Below, in pieces: positions 7,878 to 16,956 of a stretch of 64,000 nucleotides of DNA. The stretch is from contig OZ241973.1 of NCBI GenBank assembly GCA_965204295.1, positions 3,494,119 to 3,558,118 on the forward strand. The letters are read 5' to 3'. The stretch comes from JAWKWH01 sp965204295 (GTDB lineage: Bacteria; Pseudomonadota; Alphaproteobacteria; Rhizobiales; Rhizobiaceae). Each line of letters begins with the position of its first letter. The first letter of the stretch is position 1. The notes beneath the pieces were generated by a model that made no database searches, was not told where the DNA came from, and worked only from the letters and a program-made list of their open reading frames with translations. The position numbers and the translations under genes were made by a program.

Positions 7878-8852
7878 TCATCGGCTTGGCGCGAATGGTT
7901 TTCCGAGCGAAGCCGGGGTGTTCATCATTGTCAGCCGCCTGTTTCGTGAAATGAGCACGAGAACCAGTATCGTTGCAAGATAAGGCAGCGATGAAAGAAA
8001 CTGCGAAGGCACCGACTTGACCAGGCCGGCAATCCAGAAAATCGGGCCGGGCAGGAATTCGAGATCGCGGAGACCGATCGCCTGAATGTGCAGTTGCGCG
8101 ATGGTGATGGCGCCGAACAAATAGGCGCCCGCGAGCACCCGCAGCGGACGCCATGATGCAAAGACGACCAGGGCAAGCGCGATCCAGCCGCGTCCGGCGG
8201 TCATGTTCTCCACCCATTGTGGTGTGTAGACCAGTGACAGAAACGCCCCCGACAGTCCGGCGCAGGCTCCGCCGAATATCACCGCAAGATACCGGACCAA
8301 CAGCACGTTGACGCCAAGTGCATGGGCCGAGCCGTGGCTGTCGCCCACCGCGCGCAGAGTAAGGCCGGCCCTGGTCCTGAACAGGAACCACATGACCGCG
8401 ATCGTCAGCGCGACCGAAATGTAGAAGATAGGATCCTGGCCAAAAAGAAGTCTGCCGACCAGCGGGATTTCAGAAAGCAGGGGTATGGAGATGGCTTCAA
8501 GCCTGATGCCGGGCAATCCGATAAAGGCTTCACCGATCATGCCGGAAACACCGAGCCCCAACAGCGTGAGCGCCAGGCCGGTCGCGACCTGATTGGTGAC
8601 CAGCGTCAGCACCAGGAACGCGAACAACAAGGAGAAGAGAGCGCCGGCGACAATCGCGCACAGGACGCCGGTCCATGGCGAACCGCTGATATACGCCATG
8701 CCGAATCCGGCGACGGCGCCCATCACCATCATGCCTTCGACGCCAAGATTGAGAACGCCCGAACGTTCGGCCACGAGCTCGCCGGTCGCCGCGATCAAAA
8801 GCGGCGTCGCGGCTGTTGCGATGGTCAAAAGAATGGCTTCAAGCATACCCAT
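7878..8852 (-). CDS. BMP-type ABC transporter permease (second subunit)
   Basis: This 324-residue inner-membrane protein has about eight to ten hydrophobic segments. It carries the family signature ATPLLIAATGELVAERSG followed by LNLGVEGMMVMGA near the N-terminus, and a later RAVGDSHGSAHALGVN loop that resembles the coupling region contacting the ATPase. It forms the heterodimeric channel with the permease encoded upstream, whose 3' end it overlaps by 14 bases. Alternative starts 6 bases apart (MGM) cannot be separated. Only about 40 bases precede the binding-protein gene, so the operon is compact. Confidence 0.9.
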   Translation of the reverse strand: MGMLEAILLTIATAATPLLIAATGELVAERSGVLNLGVEGMMVMGAVAGFGMAYISGSPWTGVLCAIVAGALFSLLFAFLVLTLVTNQVATGLALTLLGLGVSGMIGEAFIGLPGIRLEAISIPLLSEIPLVGRLLFGQDPIFYISVALTIAVMWFLFRTRAGLTLRAVGDSHGSAHALGVNVLLVRYLAVIFGGACAGLSGAFLSLVYTPQWVENMTAGRGWIALALVVFASWRPLRVLAGAYLFGAITIAQLHIQAIGLRDLEFLPGPIFWIAGLVKSVPSQFLSSLPYLATILVLVLISRNRRLTMMNTPASLGKPFAPSR

Positions 8853-9939
8853 GATCAGTTCCTGCGCCGGCCCGGGACCGCATCACCGGCTTGATCCGAT
8901 AATGAATGAGCGTATCTGTCGCGAGTACGAAGAACAGCAGCATGCCCTGGAAGACGCGCGCCGCCTTGTCCGAAAGACCGAGCGAAATCTGCGCCGCTTC
9001 GCCGCCGAGATATGACAGTGCGAGGATGAGACCGGCGGCGACGATGCCCAGCGGGTTCAATCGGCCGAGAAACGCAACGATAATGGCGGTAAATCCGTAA
9101 CCGGGAGAGATGACGGGCCTTAGCTGTCCGATGGCGCCCGACACCTCGGAAATTCCGGCCAGGCCGGCCAGCCCGCCCGACACCAGAAAGGCAAAGAAAA
9201 CCATCCGGCCGGTTGAGAATCCGGCGAACCTGCCGGCGCGCGGCGATTGACCCAGTACGCGAACCTCATAGCCCTTCAGTGTTTTCGACATCATGAGCCA
9301 AAGCGCCAGTGCGGCGATCAGGGCAAAGATGAAGCCCCAGTGTGCACGGCCCGAAGACGAGATAATCTCCGGCAGGACGGCGTATTCGTGAAACTGCCTC
9401 GTCTCGGGGAAATTGAAGCCCTCCGGATTGCGCCATGGTCCGCGCACCAGCCAATCCAGGAACAATTGGGCGACATAGACCAGCATAAGGCTTGAAAGGA
9501 TTTCGTTCGTATTGAATCGGACCTTCAAAAATGCCGGGATCGCGCCGTACGCCGCGCCGCCCGCCATCCCCAGCGCCATCATGATCGGAAGGACCAGGAA
9601 AATTTGTACATCGGGAAACAGCACCGGCGGGATCGATCCGGCAACCGCGCCCATGATGAATTGGCCTTCCGCTCCGATGTTCCAGTTGTTGGATGTGAAG
9701 CAGACAGCGAGACCGACGGCGATCAGGATCAGCGGCGCGGCCTTGATCGCCAGTTCATGAAGCGACCAGATCTCGCGCAGCGGATCGATGAAATAGAAAT
9801 ACAGCGCGTCAAACGGGTTTTTTCCGAGCGCCGCGAATAACAGCCCGCCTGCGATCATCGTCAGCGCCAGGGCGATGAACGGCGACAGCACCGAGAACAG
9901 CACCGAGTGCTGCGGTCGTTTTGTCAGTTCGATCCGCAT
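8839..9939 (-). CDS. BMP-type ABC transporter permease (first subunit)
   Basis: The 366-residue multi-spanning protein starts immediately after the stop of the ATPase gene. The segment CFTSNNWNIGAEGQFIMGA is typical of the RbsC/YufP-like permeases of BMP importers, and VLGQSPRAGRFAGFS matches the conserved cytoplasmic loop that couples to the ATPase. It pairs with the downstream permease to form the translocation path. The longer N-terminal region compared with its partner is normal for this subunit. Confidence 0.9.
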   Translation of the reverse strand: MRIELTKRPQHSVLFSVLSPFIALALTMIAGGLLFAALGKNPFDALYFYFIDPLREIWSLHELAIKAAPLILIAVGLAVCFTSNNWNIGAEGQFIMGAVAGSIPPVLFPDVQIFLVLPIMMALGMAGGAAYGAIPAFLKVRFNTNEILSSLMLVYVAQLFLDWLVRGPWRNPEGFNFPETRQFHEYAVLPEIISSSGRAHWGFIFALIAALALWLMMSKTLKGYEVRVLGQSPRAGRFAGFSTGRMVFFAFLVSGGLAGLAGISEVSGAIGQLRPVISPGYGFTAIIVAFLGRLNPLGIVAAGLILALSYLGGEAAQISLGLSDKAARVFQGMLLFFVLATDTLIHYRIKPVMRSRAGAGTDHGYA

Positions 9940-11511
9940 CTATATGGTCCCGTGACCGTGTTCGACGTGCCCCGGCTCGGTGCCGCCCATCAACAGGCCC
10001 ATCTTTTCAAAAGTCGCTTCGGCGATCGGCAGCGGTTCGGAGAGTTCTCCATTGTGCATCACGGCAATCGCATCGCAGATTTCAAACAGTTCGTCGAGAT
10101 CCTGGCTGATCACGAGCACCGCCGAACCGGATCTTGCGAGGTCGATGAGAGATTGACGAATGCGCGCCGCGGCTCCGGCGTCCACACCCCATGTCGGCTG
10201 GTTGACGACCATGACCTTCGGCTGCCGGTCCAGTTCGCGTCCGATGATGAATTTTTGCAGGTTGCCGCCGGACAGGGCGGAAGCTTCCGGGTCTTCACCG
10301 CTCTTGCGGACGTCCATCGCCTTGGAAATTCGCTTTGCCGCGCTGTCGATCGCGTCATGCTTGATGACCCCAAGCCCGCCGAGAAACGCCGTTGAATCGG
10401 TTGTGTGACGCGACAGCAGCAAATTGTCGGACAGTTTCATCTCCGGAACCGCTCCATGCCCCAGGCGTTCTTCGGGGACGAAGCCGACGCCCTGATTGCG
10501 GCGTTCGGTTATGCTCAGGCGGCCGGCGTCCTGACCGCGAAAGCGCACCGTCGACGCATCGGATTGCAAGACCTCTCCCGAAATCGCTTCAAAGAACTCC
10601 CCCTGACCGTTGCCCGCGACACCGGCCATGCCAATGACCTCGCCGGCCCGCACATTGAGCGAAACGCCTCTGAGCGGAATGGAAAATGGCGTGGCGGGCG
10701 GGCGGGCGAGGTCTTTTACTTCGATCAGTATTTCGCCTTCGCCGGTACCGCCGGAAGGCGTCCGCGCGGCATTCGTGACTTCTTCTCCGACCATCATATT
10801 GGCGAGAGACGCCGCCGTTTCCTTTTTGGGATCGCAGTGATTCACCACCCTGCCGTGACGCAGCACCGTCGCGGCGGCGCACATGCGCTTCACCTCCTCG
10901 AGGCGGTGAGAAATGTAGAGGATGGATTTGCCCTCGTCGCGCAGGCGCTCCAGCGTCTCGAATAGTTTGTCGGCTTCCTGCGGAGTCAGCACCGATGTCG
11001 GCTCGTCAAGGATAATCAGTTCCGGCTCCTGAAGCAGGCAGCGGATAATCTCAATGCGCTGCCTTTCACCGACTGACAGGTCACCGACCATCGAATACGG
11101 ATCGAGCGGAAGGCCATAGGACTCCGAGAGGGATTTGGCCCTCTCGGCGATTGTGGTAATCGGTGCGCCCCTGTCGAGCGACAACGCTATGTTTTCGGCC
11201 GCGGTCAACGCTTCGAAAAGCGAGAAGTGCTGGAACACCATTCCGATTCCGAGCGCCCGGGCTTCGCCCGGGCTGCGGATTGAAACGGTATTTCCGTCCC
11301 ATTTGATCTCACCGCCATTTGGTTCGAGCGATCCAAACAGCATCTTGACCAGCGTGGATTTTCCGGCGCCGTTTTCGCCCAGCAGCGAGTGGATTTCACC
11401 CTTTTCGATTATCAGTTCGACAGCGTCGCAAGCTCGCAGTTCGCCGAACACCTTCGTAAGGCCGAGCGCCTCAAGCAAAGGCGCTGCGCCGTTTTCGGGC
11501 ACACTTGGCAC
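9940..11511 (-). CDS. BMP-type ABC transporter ATPase with two nucleotide-binding domains
   Basis: The 523-residue protein contains two fused ABC domains, as in YufO/RbsA-type sugar and nucleoside importers. The first has Walker A GENGAGKSTLVK, signature LSVGERQRIE and Walker B ELIILDEPTSVL. The second domain is more degenerate, with GVAGNGQGEFFEA in place of Walker A and signature LSGGNLQKFIIGRE. Degeneration of the second Walker A is usual in this family. It powers uptake by the two permeases directly downstream. The ATG at 11511 opens the operon; about 145 bases separate it from pcs. Confidence 0.93.
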   Translation of the reverse strand: MPSVPENGAAPLLEALGLTKVFGELRACDAVELIIEKGEIHSLLGENGAGKSTLVKMLFGSLEPNGGEIKWDGNTVSIRSPGEARALGIGMVFQHFSLFEALTAAENIALSLDRGAPITTIAERAKSLSESYGLPLDPYSMVGDLSVGERQRIEIIRCLLQEPELIILDEPTSVLTPQEADKLFETLERLRDEGKSILYISHRLEEVKRMCAAATVLRHGRVVNHCDPKKETAASLANMMVGEEVTNAARTPSGGTGEGEILIEVKDLARPPATPFSIPLRGVSLNVRAGEVIGMAGVAGNGQGEFFEAISGEVLQSDASTVRFRGQDAGRLSITERRNQGVGFVPEERLGHGAVPEMKLSDNLLLSRHTTDSTAFLGGLGVIKHDAIDSAAKRISKAMDVRKSGEDPEASALSGGNLQKFIIGRELDRQPKVMVVNQPTWGVDAGAAARIRQSLIDLARSGSAVLVISQDLDELFEICDAIAVMHNGELSEPLPIAEATFEKMGLLMGGTEPGHVEHGHGTI

Positions 11512-11656
11512 GTCCGGCTCCTCCAGCGTCGCCCACGGATATGCGGGCTTTCCAACCTGACGGCATCGTAAGCCCGACGGATTATCGCCGTAAAGCGGGG
11601 TAAAACGAAAACACCTTCAAATTTTTCGAAGCGAATGGCATGGAACCGCGATGAAG

Positions 11657-12403
11657 TCAGTTTTTGTTCCTTGCACCCAGATTCGGAAAAAGCTGCATCA
11701 TCCCTCCTATACAGAAAAGATAGACGCCCGAGGCCGCGATACCGATTTTTGTCCATTGGTCCGCGTGCATGTTCTGCAACAAGGCGGCCATCCCCAAAAC
11801 GCACCACAGAAGGAATATGCCCAAATTCAGATTCCGAAGCCGCATGACGCGCACCGGATGCAAAAAATAGACCGGCGTGAAACTCAAGGCCGCCGCGATC
11901 AGAACGACACCGAATGAAAGCATTTCACCCGGTTCGATGACGAACAGGGTGAACACGATCATGTTCCAGACGACCGGAAAACCCTTGAAGAAATTCTCTT
12001 TCGTTTTCATGCCGGTATCGGCGTAGTAGATCGCGCTGGAAACAACGATGATCGCGGCCGCGGCGAAGGACAGCCCCTCCCCCATGAAGCCGCGCTGATA
12101 GAGAGCAAATGCCGGGATCAGCACATAAGTGACATAGTCGATGATATTGTCGAGAAGATCGCCCGACCAGTTCGGCAGCACGTGCTTTACATGAAGCTTG
12201 CGCGCAATCGGGCCATCGATCCCATCGACAAGCAACGCCAGACCGAGCCACCAGAACATGGCCGCCCAGCGTTGTTCGCTTGCCGCGACCAGAGAAAGAA
12301 ACGCCAGGAACGAGCCCGACGCCGTAAGCAGGTGAACCGAAAACGCTTTTGCCTGTGGCGCTGTCACCTTCTTCATCGGCTTGGGCATCGGCGGTTTTTT
12401 CAC
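11657..12403 (-). CDS. pcs: Phosphatidylcholine synthase (CDP-diacylglycerol-choline O-phosphatidyltransferase)
   Basis: The 248-residue inner-membrane protein has about eight hydrophobic segments. It carries the CDP-alcohol phosphotransferase motif as LVDGIDGPIARKL...LPNWSGDLLDNIIDY, in the form seen in bacterial Pcs enzymes, followed by VTYVLIPAFALYQRG. It condenses choline with CDP-diacylglycerol to make phosphatidylcholine, a route characteristic of alphaproteobacteria. Its GTG start overlaps the stop of the DUF1326 gene (GTGA); an in-frame ATG nine codons later is possible. Translational coupling to DUF1326 and DUF2182 genes is unusual for pcs and suggests shared expression rather than a known shared function. 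Confidence 0.92.
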   Translation of the reverse strand: MKKPPMPKPMKKVTAPQAKAFSVHLLTASGSFLAFLSLVAASEQRWAAMFWWLGLALLVDGIDGPIARKLHVKHVLPNWSGDLLDNIIDYVTYVLIPAFALYQRGFMGEGLSFAAAAIIVVSSAIYYADTGMKTKENFFKGFPVVWNMIVFTLFVIEPGEMLSFGVVLIAAALSFTPVYFLHPVRVMRLRNLNLGIFLLWCVLGMAALLQNMHADQWTKIGIAASGVYLFCIGGMMQLFPNLGARNKN

Positions 12404-13041
12404 GGACCGCGCCAGTCCAGTTTGCAGATCTCCGCCGATCTCCCGCCGAAGTTCCAGTTTCTGCCAAAAGCGCGGAAACGACTCTTGTCGGAGCGCGCGA
12501 CGATAATCTCTTCGGCAATCCAGTATTCGGAATTGCTGATGACGGTATCGCCTTCCCTGTCATTTCCGCGAATTGGCGTGATCGCGCCGTCAATGATTTT
12601 GGGTATCTGGAATATGCGCGTTTTGCCGTCGGTTTCGTAGGAGATGGGCTCGCGCTTGACGCCTAGAAATTTCCCGACCATGATCGACAGCAACGAAGTC
12701 GTGCCTCCGGCTTTGCCGGAAAAAATCCTGGTGATCGCCTTTTCCGCGTAGATTGACGCCTTTTTGTCAATGAACAGGCCGGCCGTCCAGTTACCCCGGC
12801 TCATATAGCCCGGAATCTCCATGACCAGACCAAGATTGACGCCTGAAAGATCGACGTCATCATAGTGACCCTGATCAATGCGGAACCCGGCCCATGTCTG
12901 GCAGTAACCTTCGGTGGGCGGGTGCTGGCCAAGGGACAACACGCACGGGCAGAATACCGTGCAATTGCATGAGAGGATCAATTCGCCCTTCATTGCCCAA
13001 CTTTCTACAGCCATTTCTTTCTGAAACTCCCTCTCGTTCAT
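12400..13041 (-). CDS. DUF1326-domain protein
   Basis: The protein of about 210 residues begins with the DUF1326 pattern WAMKGELILSCNCTVFCPCV, rich in cysteines (CNC...CPC), followed by a beta-rich body with NWTAGLFIDKKAS and WNFGGRSAEICKLDW at the end. The function of the family is unknown; the cysteine cluster suggests metal binding. The ATG at 13041 has no ribosome-binding site, whereas an ATG at 13014 follows a GAGGGAG stretch and gives the usual short N-terminus, so the true start may be 13014. It lies between a DUF2182 membrane protein, its common partner, and pcs, and it overlaps pcs by four bases. Confidence 0.85.
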   Translation of the reverse strand: MNEREFQKEMAVESWAMKGELILSCNCTVFCPCVLSLGQHPPTEGYCQTWAGFRIDQGHYDDVDLSGVNLGLVMEIPGYMSRGNWTAGLFIDKKASIYAEKAITRIFSGKAGGTTSLLSIMVGKFLGVKREPISYETDGKTRIFQIPKIIDGAITPIRGNDREGDTVISNSEYWIAEEIIVARSDKSRFRAFGRNWNFGGRSAEICKLDWRGP

Positions 13042-13090
13042 AGTGGGATTAAATGGGATTAGATGAGATTAAACGAAATCAAACGAGATT
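13041..13090. repeat. Five imperfect 10-bp tandem repeats
   Basis: Five consecutive decamers resemble each other: tagtgggatt, aaatgggatt, agatgagatt, aaacgaaatc, aaacgagatt. They fill the DUF2182-DUF1326 junction and also encode the last codons of the DUF2182 protein (ISFDFV). They probably arose by replication slippage. They leave the DUF1326 ATG at 13041 without a ribosome-binding site. Confidence 0.75.
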
Positions 13091-13995
13091 AGCAGCACTC
13101 CGAAAGCCCACACAAGCAATATCGCGCCCCCTGTTCTGGAGAGAGCATTGCCTTTGCCGGACTTCTCAATCGCCGTGAAGGCGCACAGCAAAGCCATCCA
13201 CAGAACGTTCATGACGCCGACGGAAAACATCACCAGCATCAACGCCCAACAGCATCCAAGGCACCAAACTCCCTGCATGGCCCCCAGTTTGAAAATCGGC
13301 CGGGCGGAAAACGACCAATTCGCGAACAAGGTCGGGAACGGATTTTGGCATTTGGTCAGACAGGCATCCTTCAGCCCGCTGAATTGATAGGCGCCGGCCA
13401 GAACCAGAACCGCCGCCGAAACCGGGCCGGCGGCCGGCGACACCATCCCCTCTCCTTTGCCCATGGCCGACATGGCGACATTTACCCCGGCGAAGCAAAC
13501 GGCCGCCGACAGCCACACGCATAAGTATCCGAAGACGAGCCAAAACGGATGAACAACGGTTTTGCCGGAGGCGCGCGCCGTGTCGGCTATTTCACAATAG
13601 GTGCGCAATAGCGGCGCGGCAGAGGGAAGCATCATCGCGACCGACATCAGGAACCACATCAGAACGAGCGCGAAAAACTGCTGAATTTCCATCGCGCGGA
13701 AGGAAATCGGCGTCAGGCAGGTTGAAATCATCCAATCCAGCCCCGGCAGAAATACCGGATCCGGCAGCAATCCCATGACCCCGGCGCCGGGGCCCGCCTG
13801 GCCCGCCGGAATACGCGACGACATCGACAACAGGGCCAGCCATGAAACCGCCACAAGCAGCGCCGCCAAACCGTAGACCAGGAATTTCGATGAATGCGCG
13901 GCGCGGGCGAGAATTCGGCCCGCCCGATCGAGATGATAAAAGTTGAACCGGTCTTCTTTCATCGCGTCCGGCCGGGTAAGGGCAATTGGTCTCAT
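13069..13995 (-). CDS. DUF2182 predicted metal-binding integral membrane protein
   Basis: The 308-residue protein has about seven to eight hydrophobic segments. It shows the DUF2182 landmarks MWFLMSVAMMLPSAAPLL, a loop QFSGLKDACLTKCQNPF, and GVWCLGCCWALMLVMF. The methionines and cysteines in these segments look suited to binding a soft metal such as copper, but this is inference. The start at 13995 has a GCAGG ribosome-binding site six bases upstream; the alternative ATG twelve codons later does not. DUF2182 and DUF1326 genes are often neighbours, and here they are followed directly by pcs. Confidence 0.87.
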   Translation of the reverse strand: MRPIALTRPDAMKEDRFNFYHLDRAGRILARAAHSSKFLVYGLAALLVAVSWLALLSMSSRIPAGQAGPGAGVMGLLPDPVFLPGLDWMISTCLTPISFRAMEIQQFFALVLMWFLMSVAMMLPSAAPLLRTYCEIADTARASGKTVVHPFWLVFGYLCVWLSAAVCFAGVNVAMSAMGKGEGMVSPAAGPVSAAVLVLAGAYQFSGLKDACLTKCQNPFPTLFANWSFSARPIFKLGAMQGVWCLGCCWALMLVMFSVGVMNVLWMALLCAFTAIEKSGKGNALSRTGGAILLVWAFGVLLISFDFV

Positions 13996-14097
13996 TGAAC
14001 CTGCCGCATCCGTAGCAGTATATGACGCCGCCGTCTGTAGTCGGCGGTCTCTTTTGAGGCCGGAGGGTTAATCGCGAAAACGCGGGTTTTCAGATCC

Positions 14098-15330
14098 ATG
14101 TCCGGAATGAAGATATATGACATCGTCGTGGCGGGAACCGGGCCCGCCGGTCTGGCGACCGCGCTGCTGGCGGAATATGCCGGTTTGGACGTCGCACTGA
14201 TCGGACCGCGAGAAAACGCGGACGACGGACGAACGACGACATTGATGCTCCCCGCCTTGAGGATTCTGGAGCATGCCGGAATCGACAGTCGATTCGGCGG
14301 ACGGGCGGCGGCCTTGAAGACCATGCGAATAATCGACGGCACGAAACGTTTGATCCGAAGCCCGGTTTCCACGTTTCACGCTTCCGAAATCGGTGAAACG
14401 CATTTCGGAATGAACATTCCCAACCGCGTCCTGAACGCGACGCTGGCCGGCAATGTCCGGGCAACCGGCGTCAGATGGCGCGAGACGATTGTCAGCGGCT
14501 GGACACTGAAAGCCGACCACAATCTTGCGGCCCTCGAGGACGGAGCGACGGTGCGGGCAAAGCTGGTCGCGGCCGCGGACGGAAGAAACTCTCCGGCCAG
14601 AGCCGCCGCCGGTCTGTCCGTTCGCCTAAGTGCGCATGGACAGGCGGCATTCGTCACGACATTTTCTCACGAGCGGGCTCACGGCGGCGTCTCGACGGAA
14701 TTTCACACCGAATACGGGCCGTTTACCGCGGTGCCGCTGCCCGGAAACCGTTCCAGTCTCGTATGGGTGACGAAACCGCATCGCGCCGAGGAGCTCCTGG
14801 CCACGCCGGCCGGCGAATTGTCTTTCAGGATCGAAAACAGGATGGAGTCCGTTCTCGGCAAGGTGACGGTCGACGGCGGATTACAGGTCTACCCTCTTTC
14901 AAGCGGCCTGCCTTCGGCATTCGCGGCAAAACGGGTCGCCCTGGTGGGCGAGGCCGCGCATGTCTTTCCTCCCATTGGCGCTCAGGGACTGAATCTCGGC
15001 ATTCGCGACGCCGCCGATCTGATTGCGGTCGCCGAATCGAATCGCGCCGATCCGGGTTCCGATTCCGCCATGCGCATGTATGAAGGAAAGAGAAGGCCCG
15101 ATATTGTCGCCAGAACGGGCGCGGTGTCCCTGTTGAACCGATCGTTGCTATCCGATTCGACGCCCGCGCAAATCGCGCGAAGTCTCGGCCTGACGGCGCT
15201 TTCCGGTTTCGCGCCATTGCGGGGATTTTTCATGCGCGAAGGCATGTATCCGGGAAGCGGCGTGTCCGCTTTCCTGTCATCGATTCGGGAACAGGTCGGG
15301 CGGCAGCGCGCCGGAGGCGATCGCATATAG
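14098..15330 (+). CDS. FAD-dependent monooxygenase of the UbiH/UbiF/UbiL (ubiquinone ring hydroxylase) group
   Basis: The 410-residue flavoprotein has an N-terminal Rossmann motif DIVVAGTGPAGLATALLAEY, the mid-protein DG motif LVAAADGRNSPAR, and the C-terminal FAD ribityl motif ALVGEAAHVFPPIGAQGLNLG. The last phrase is typical of the ubiquinone-biosynthesis hydroxylases rather than of phenol hydroxylases. It should hydroxylate a ring position of the polyprenyl-phenol intermediate at the membrane. Which ring position cannot be read from sequence. Its last 54 bases overlap the 3' end of the convergent AEC transporter gene. A second in-frame ATG (14107) is an alternative start. Confidence 0.85.
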   Translation: MSGMKIYDIVVAGTGPAGLATALLAEYAGLDVALIGPRENADDGRTTTLMLPALRILEHAGIDSRFGGRAAALKTMRIIDGTKRLIRSPVSTFHASEIGETHFGMNIPNRVLNATLAGNVRATGVRWRETIVSGWTLKADHNLAALEDGATVRAKLVAAADGRNSPARAAAGLSVRLSAHGQAAFVTTFSHERAHGGVSTEFHTEYGPFTAVPLPGNRSSLVWVTKPHRAEELLATPAGELSFRIENRMESVLGKVTVDGGLQVYPLSSGLPSAFAAKRVALVGEAAHVFPPIGAQGLNLGIRDAADLIAVAESNRADPGSDSAMRMYEGKRRPDIVARTGAVSLLNRSLLSDSTPAQIARSLGLTALSGFAPLRGFFMREGMYPGSGVSAFLSSIREQVGRQRAGGDRI

Positions 15331-16278
15331 AAGCGCCGTGACGGTGAATACGGAAACGACCGTCGTCGCCAATACGCTCGCCGACGCGCGCTCGACCCAG
15401 ATCCCGTATTGCCGGCCGATCACGAATACGTTCGTCGCCGTCGGCAGAGCCGCCAGCATGACGGCGGAATACATCCAGATGGACGAGAAATCGCCGATCC
15501 AGCTCAGCACGAGATAGCAAAGCGCCGGATGCGCGATCAGTTTGAGCAAAACAATCGGATAGACGGATTTCGGCAAACGCCCGATCGGCCGCAATGCGAG
15601 CGTAACGCCCATGGCGAACAGGGCGCACGGCGCCGCGGCCTGCGCCAGGGTCTCCAGCAGCCGGCCCAGCGCGTCCGGCGGACGAACGCCGGTCGCGGCG
15701 GCGGCTATTCCGGCCAGCGTCGCAACGATGAAGGGATGAAGCGCGATTTTGGCGATTATGCCGCCCAACAGGGCCGGCGACTTCCGGTCCGTCCTTCCCG
15801 CCAGCGCCATCATCAGCGGCGCAACGGTGAAGTGCATCAGGTTTTCAAAACAGAAAATAAGCGCAACGGGAATTGCGGCCGCCTCGCCGAACGCCAGCAA
15901 TGCCATGCCGGGGCCCATATATCCGATGTTGCCGTAGGCCGATGCCAGACCTTTCATCGTACTTTCGGGCACGTCGCGGCCAGAAAGCAGAACCGATCCG
16001 CAAAACATGATCGCGAAGATCACGAATGTCGACAGCACCGCGCCGAAAATGTAGCTCCATTCCGTCAACCGCTCGATGGGCGTTTTTGACAACAACCGGA
16101 AAAACAGCGCCGGAAGCGCGAAATAGATGACGAATACATTCATCCAGCCGAGCGCGTCCGCCGGCAGACGCGCCAACCGGGCGGCGGCGGCGCCAAGCAC
16201 GATCAAGCCAAAGAACGGCAGAACTAATCCGATGACGTCATACATATCCGGGGTAACGCGGAGTCCGGTCGATCGCAT
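15277..16278 (-). CDS. AEC-family (auxin efflux carrier-like) transporter
   Basis: The protein of about 333 residues has ten hydrophobic segments arranged as two five-helix halves. It carries the family-typical LPFFGLIVLGAAAARL near the start, FVIYFALPALFFRLLSKTP, SAYGNIGYMGPGMALLAFG in the middle, and ALPTATNVFVIGRQYG near the end. AEC proteins export or exchange small carboxylates such as malate or malonate, or related compounds. The natural start is probably the internal ATG at 16245 (MYDVIGLVLPFFG). The gene converges on, and overlaps by 54 bases, the UbiH-type hydroxylase gene. Confidence 0.87.
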   Translation of the reverse strand: MRSTGLRVTPDMYDVIGLVLPFFGLIVLGAAAARLARLPADALGWMNVFVIYFALPALFFRLLSKTPIERLTEWSYIFGAVLSTFVIFAIMFCGSVLLSGRDVPESTMKGLASAYGNIGYMGPGMALLAFGEAAAIPVALIFCFENLMHFTVAPLMMALAGRTDRKSPALLGGIIAKIALHPFIVATLAGIAAAATGVRPPDALGRLLETLAQAAAPCALFAMGVTLALRPIGRLPKSVYPIVLLKLIAHPALCYLVLSWIGDFSSIWMYSAVMLAALPTATNVFVIGRQYGIWVERASASVLATTVVSVFTVTALLYAIASGALPPDLFPNR

Positions 16279-16477
16279 GGCGCTATCGCGCGGCGCGGCA
16301 ATTCGTCAAGCGGGGATTGCCTGCGACGCGAACGACCGCGCTATCGGATTTCACGGATTGTCAGGCCAATCTGCAATCCGACGATCGGCGGGCAACGGGA
16401 TATTTCAGCCCGGATTTCCCATATGCGCCGTGGTTTCTCGACCTTGCGATGCGTGATAATATATTCTTATCAATGAC

Positions 16478-16956
16478 TTGGATGTTATCGGGGGGGCGGG
16501 GATTGCGGCGAGGGACGCGACGGGGGAAACGGAATCGGGGCCCCTTCGGCCGGCATTCGATCGCCCGGTGAAGATGGAATTCCGGGGTTCGGCGATCGGT
16601 TCCGATGGCGGGCTGTCGCCATATCGGCAACCGGACGACGCCCCTGGCCTGACGGACATGGCGGCGGATCCGACCGGCGACACGCGCGCAGGAAAGAACG
16701 GACGGCGCCGCCTCGCCCGATTTTTGCGGCAGTCGGTCTTTTCCCGCCTTGCCGGATATGAAGACGTCAATGACGCCGACCGCCTGTGCCGCGACCCGGT
16801 GATGCGCCACGGCGGGCGGTGAAGAACGGCGCCCGGACGGTGCGGCATGCCATCTTCCGGATGGCCGAGGCGGCGTTGCCCCGGTCGGTCTTCACGGGCG
16901 TCCCTGCTCTCATCGACGGCTTGCGCGGGCCGCCTGTCGAGGCGGCTTCCACATGA
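16478..16956 (+). mobile_element. IS1380-family transposase remnant with the centre deleted
   Basis: Two parts of one transposase lie nearly end to end in different frames. The first (to 16822) reads MEFRGSAIGSDGGLSPYRQ, later LARFLRQSVFSRLAGYEDVN then DADRLCRDPVMRHGG, the N-terminus of IS1380 enzymes. The second, about 16835-16956, reads RHAIFRMAEAALPRSVF and LIDGLRGPP, their C-terminus. The catalytic core of roughly 300 residues between them is missing. Intact terminal inverted repeats were not located. The element is therefore inactive. Confidence 0.78.

Noticed and set aside
11512..11656. Purine riboswitch ahead of the BMP nucleoside-type importer
   Set aside because: No purine-riboswitch core or three-way junction was visible in the 145 bases before the ATPase gene.
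13041..13090. CRISPR-like array
   Set aside because: Units are 10 bp without spacers and no cas genes are nearby; it is a simple slippage repeat.
16488..16499. G-rich run (seven G, then CGGGG) as a second phase-variation tract
   Set aside because: It lies in decayed IS1380 sequence ahead of the conserved part and no intact gene depends on it.
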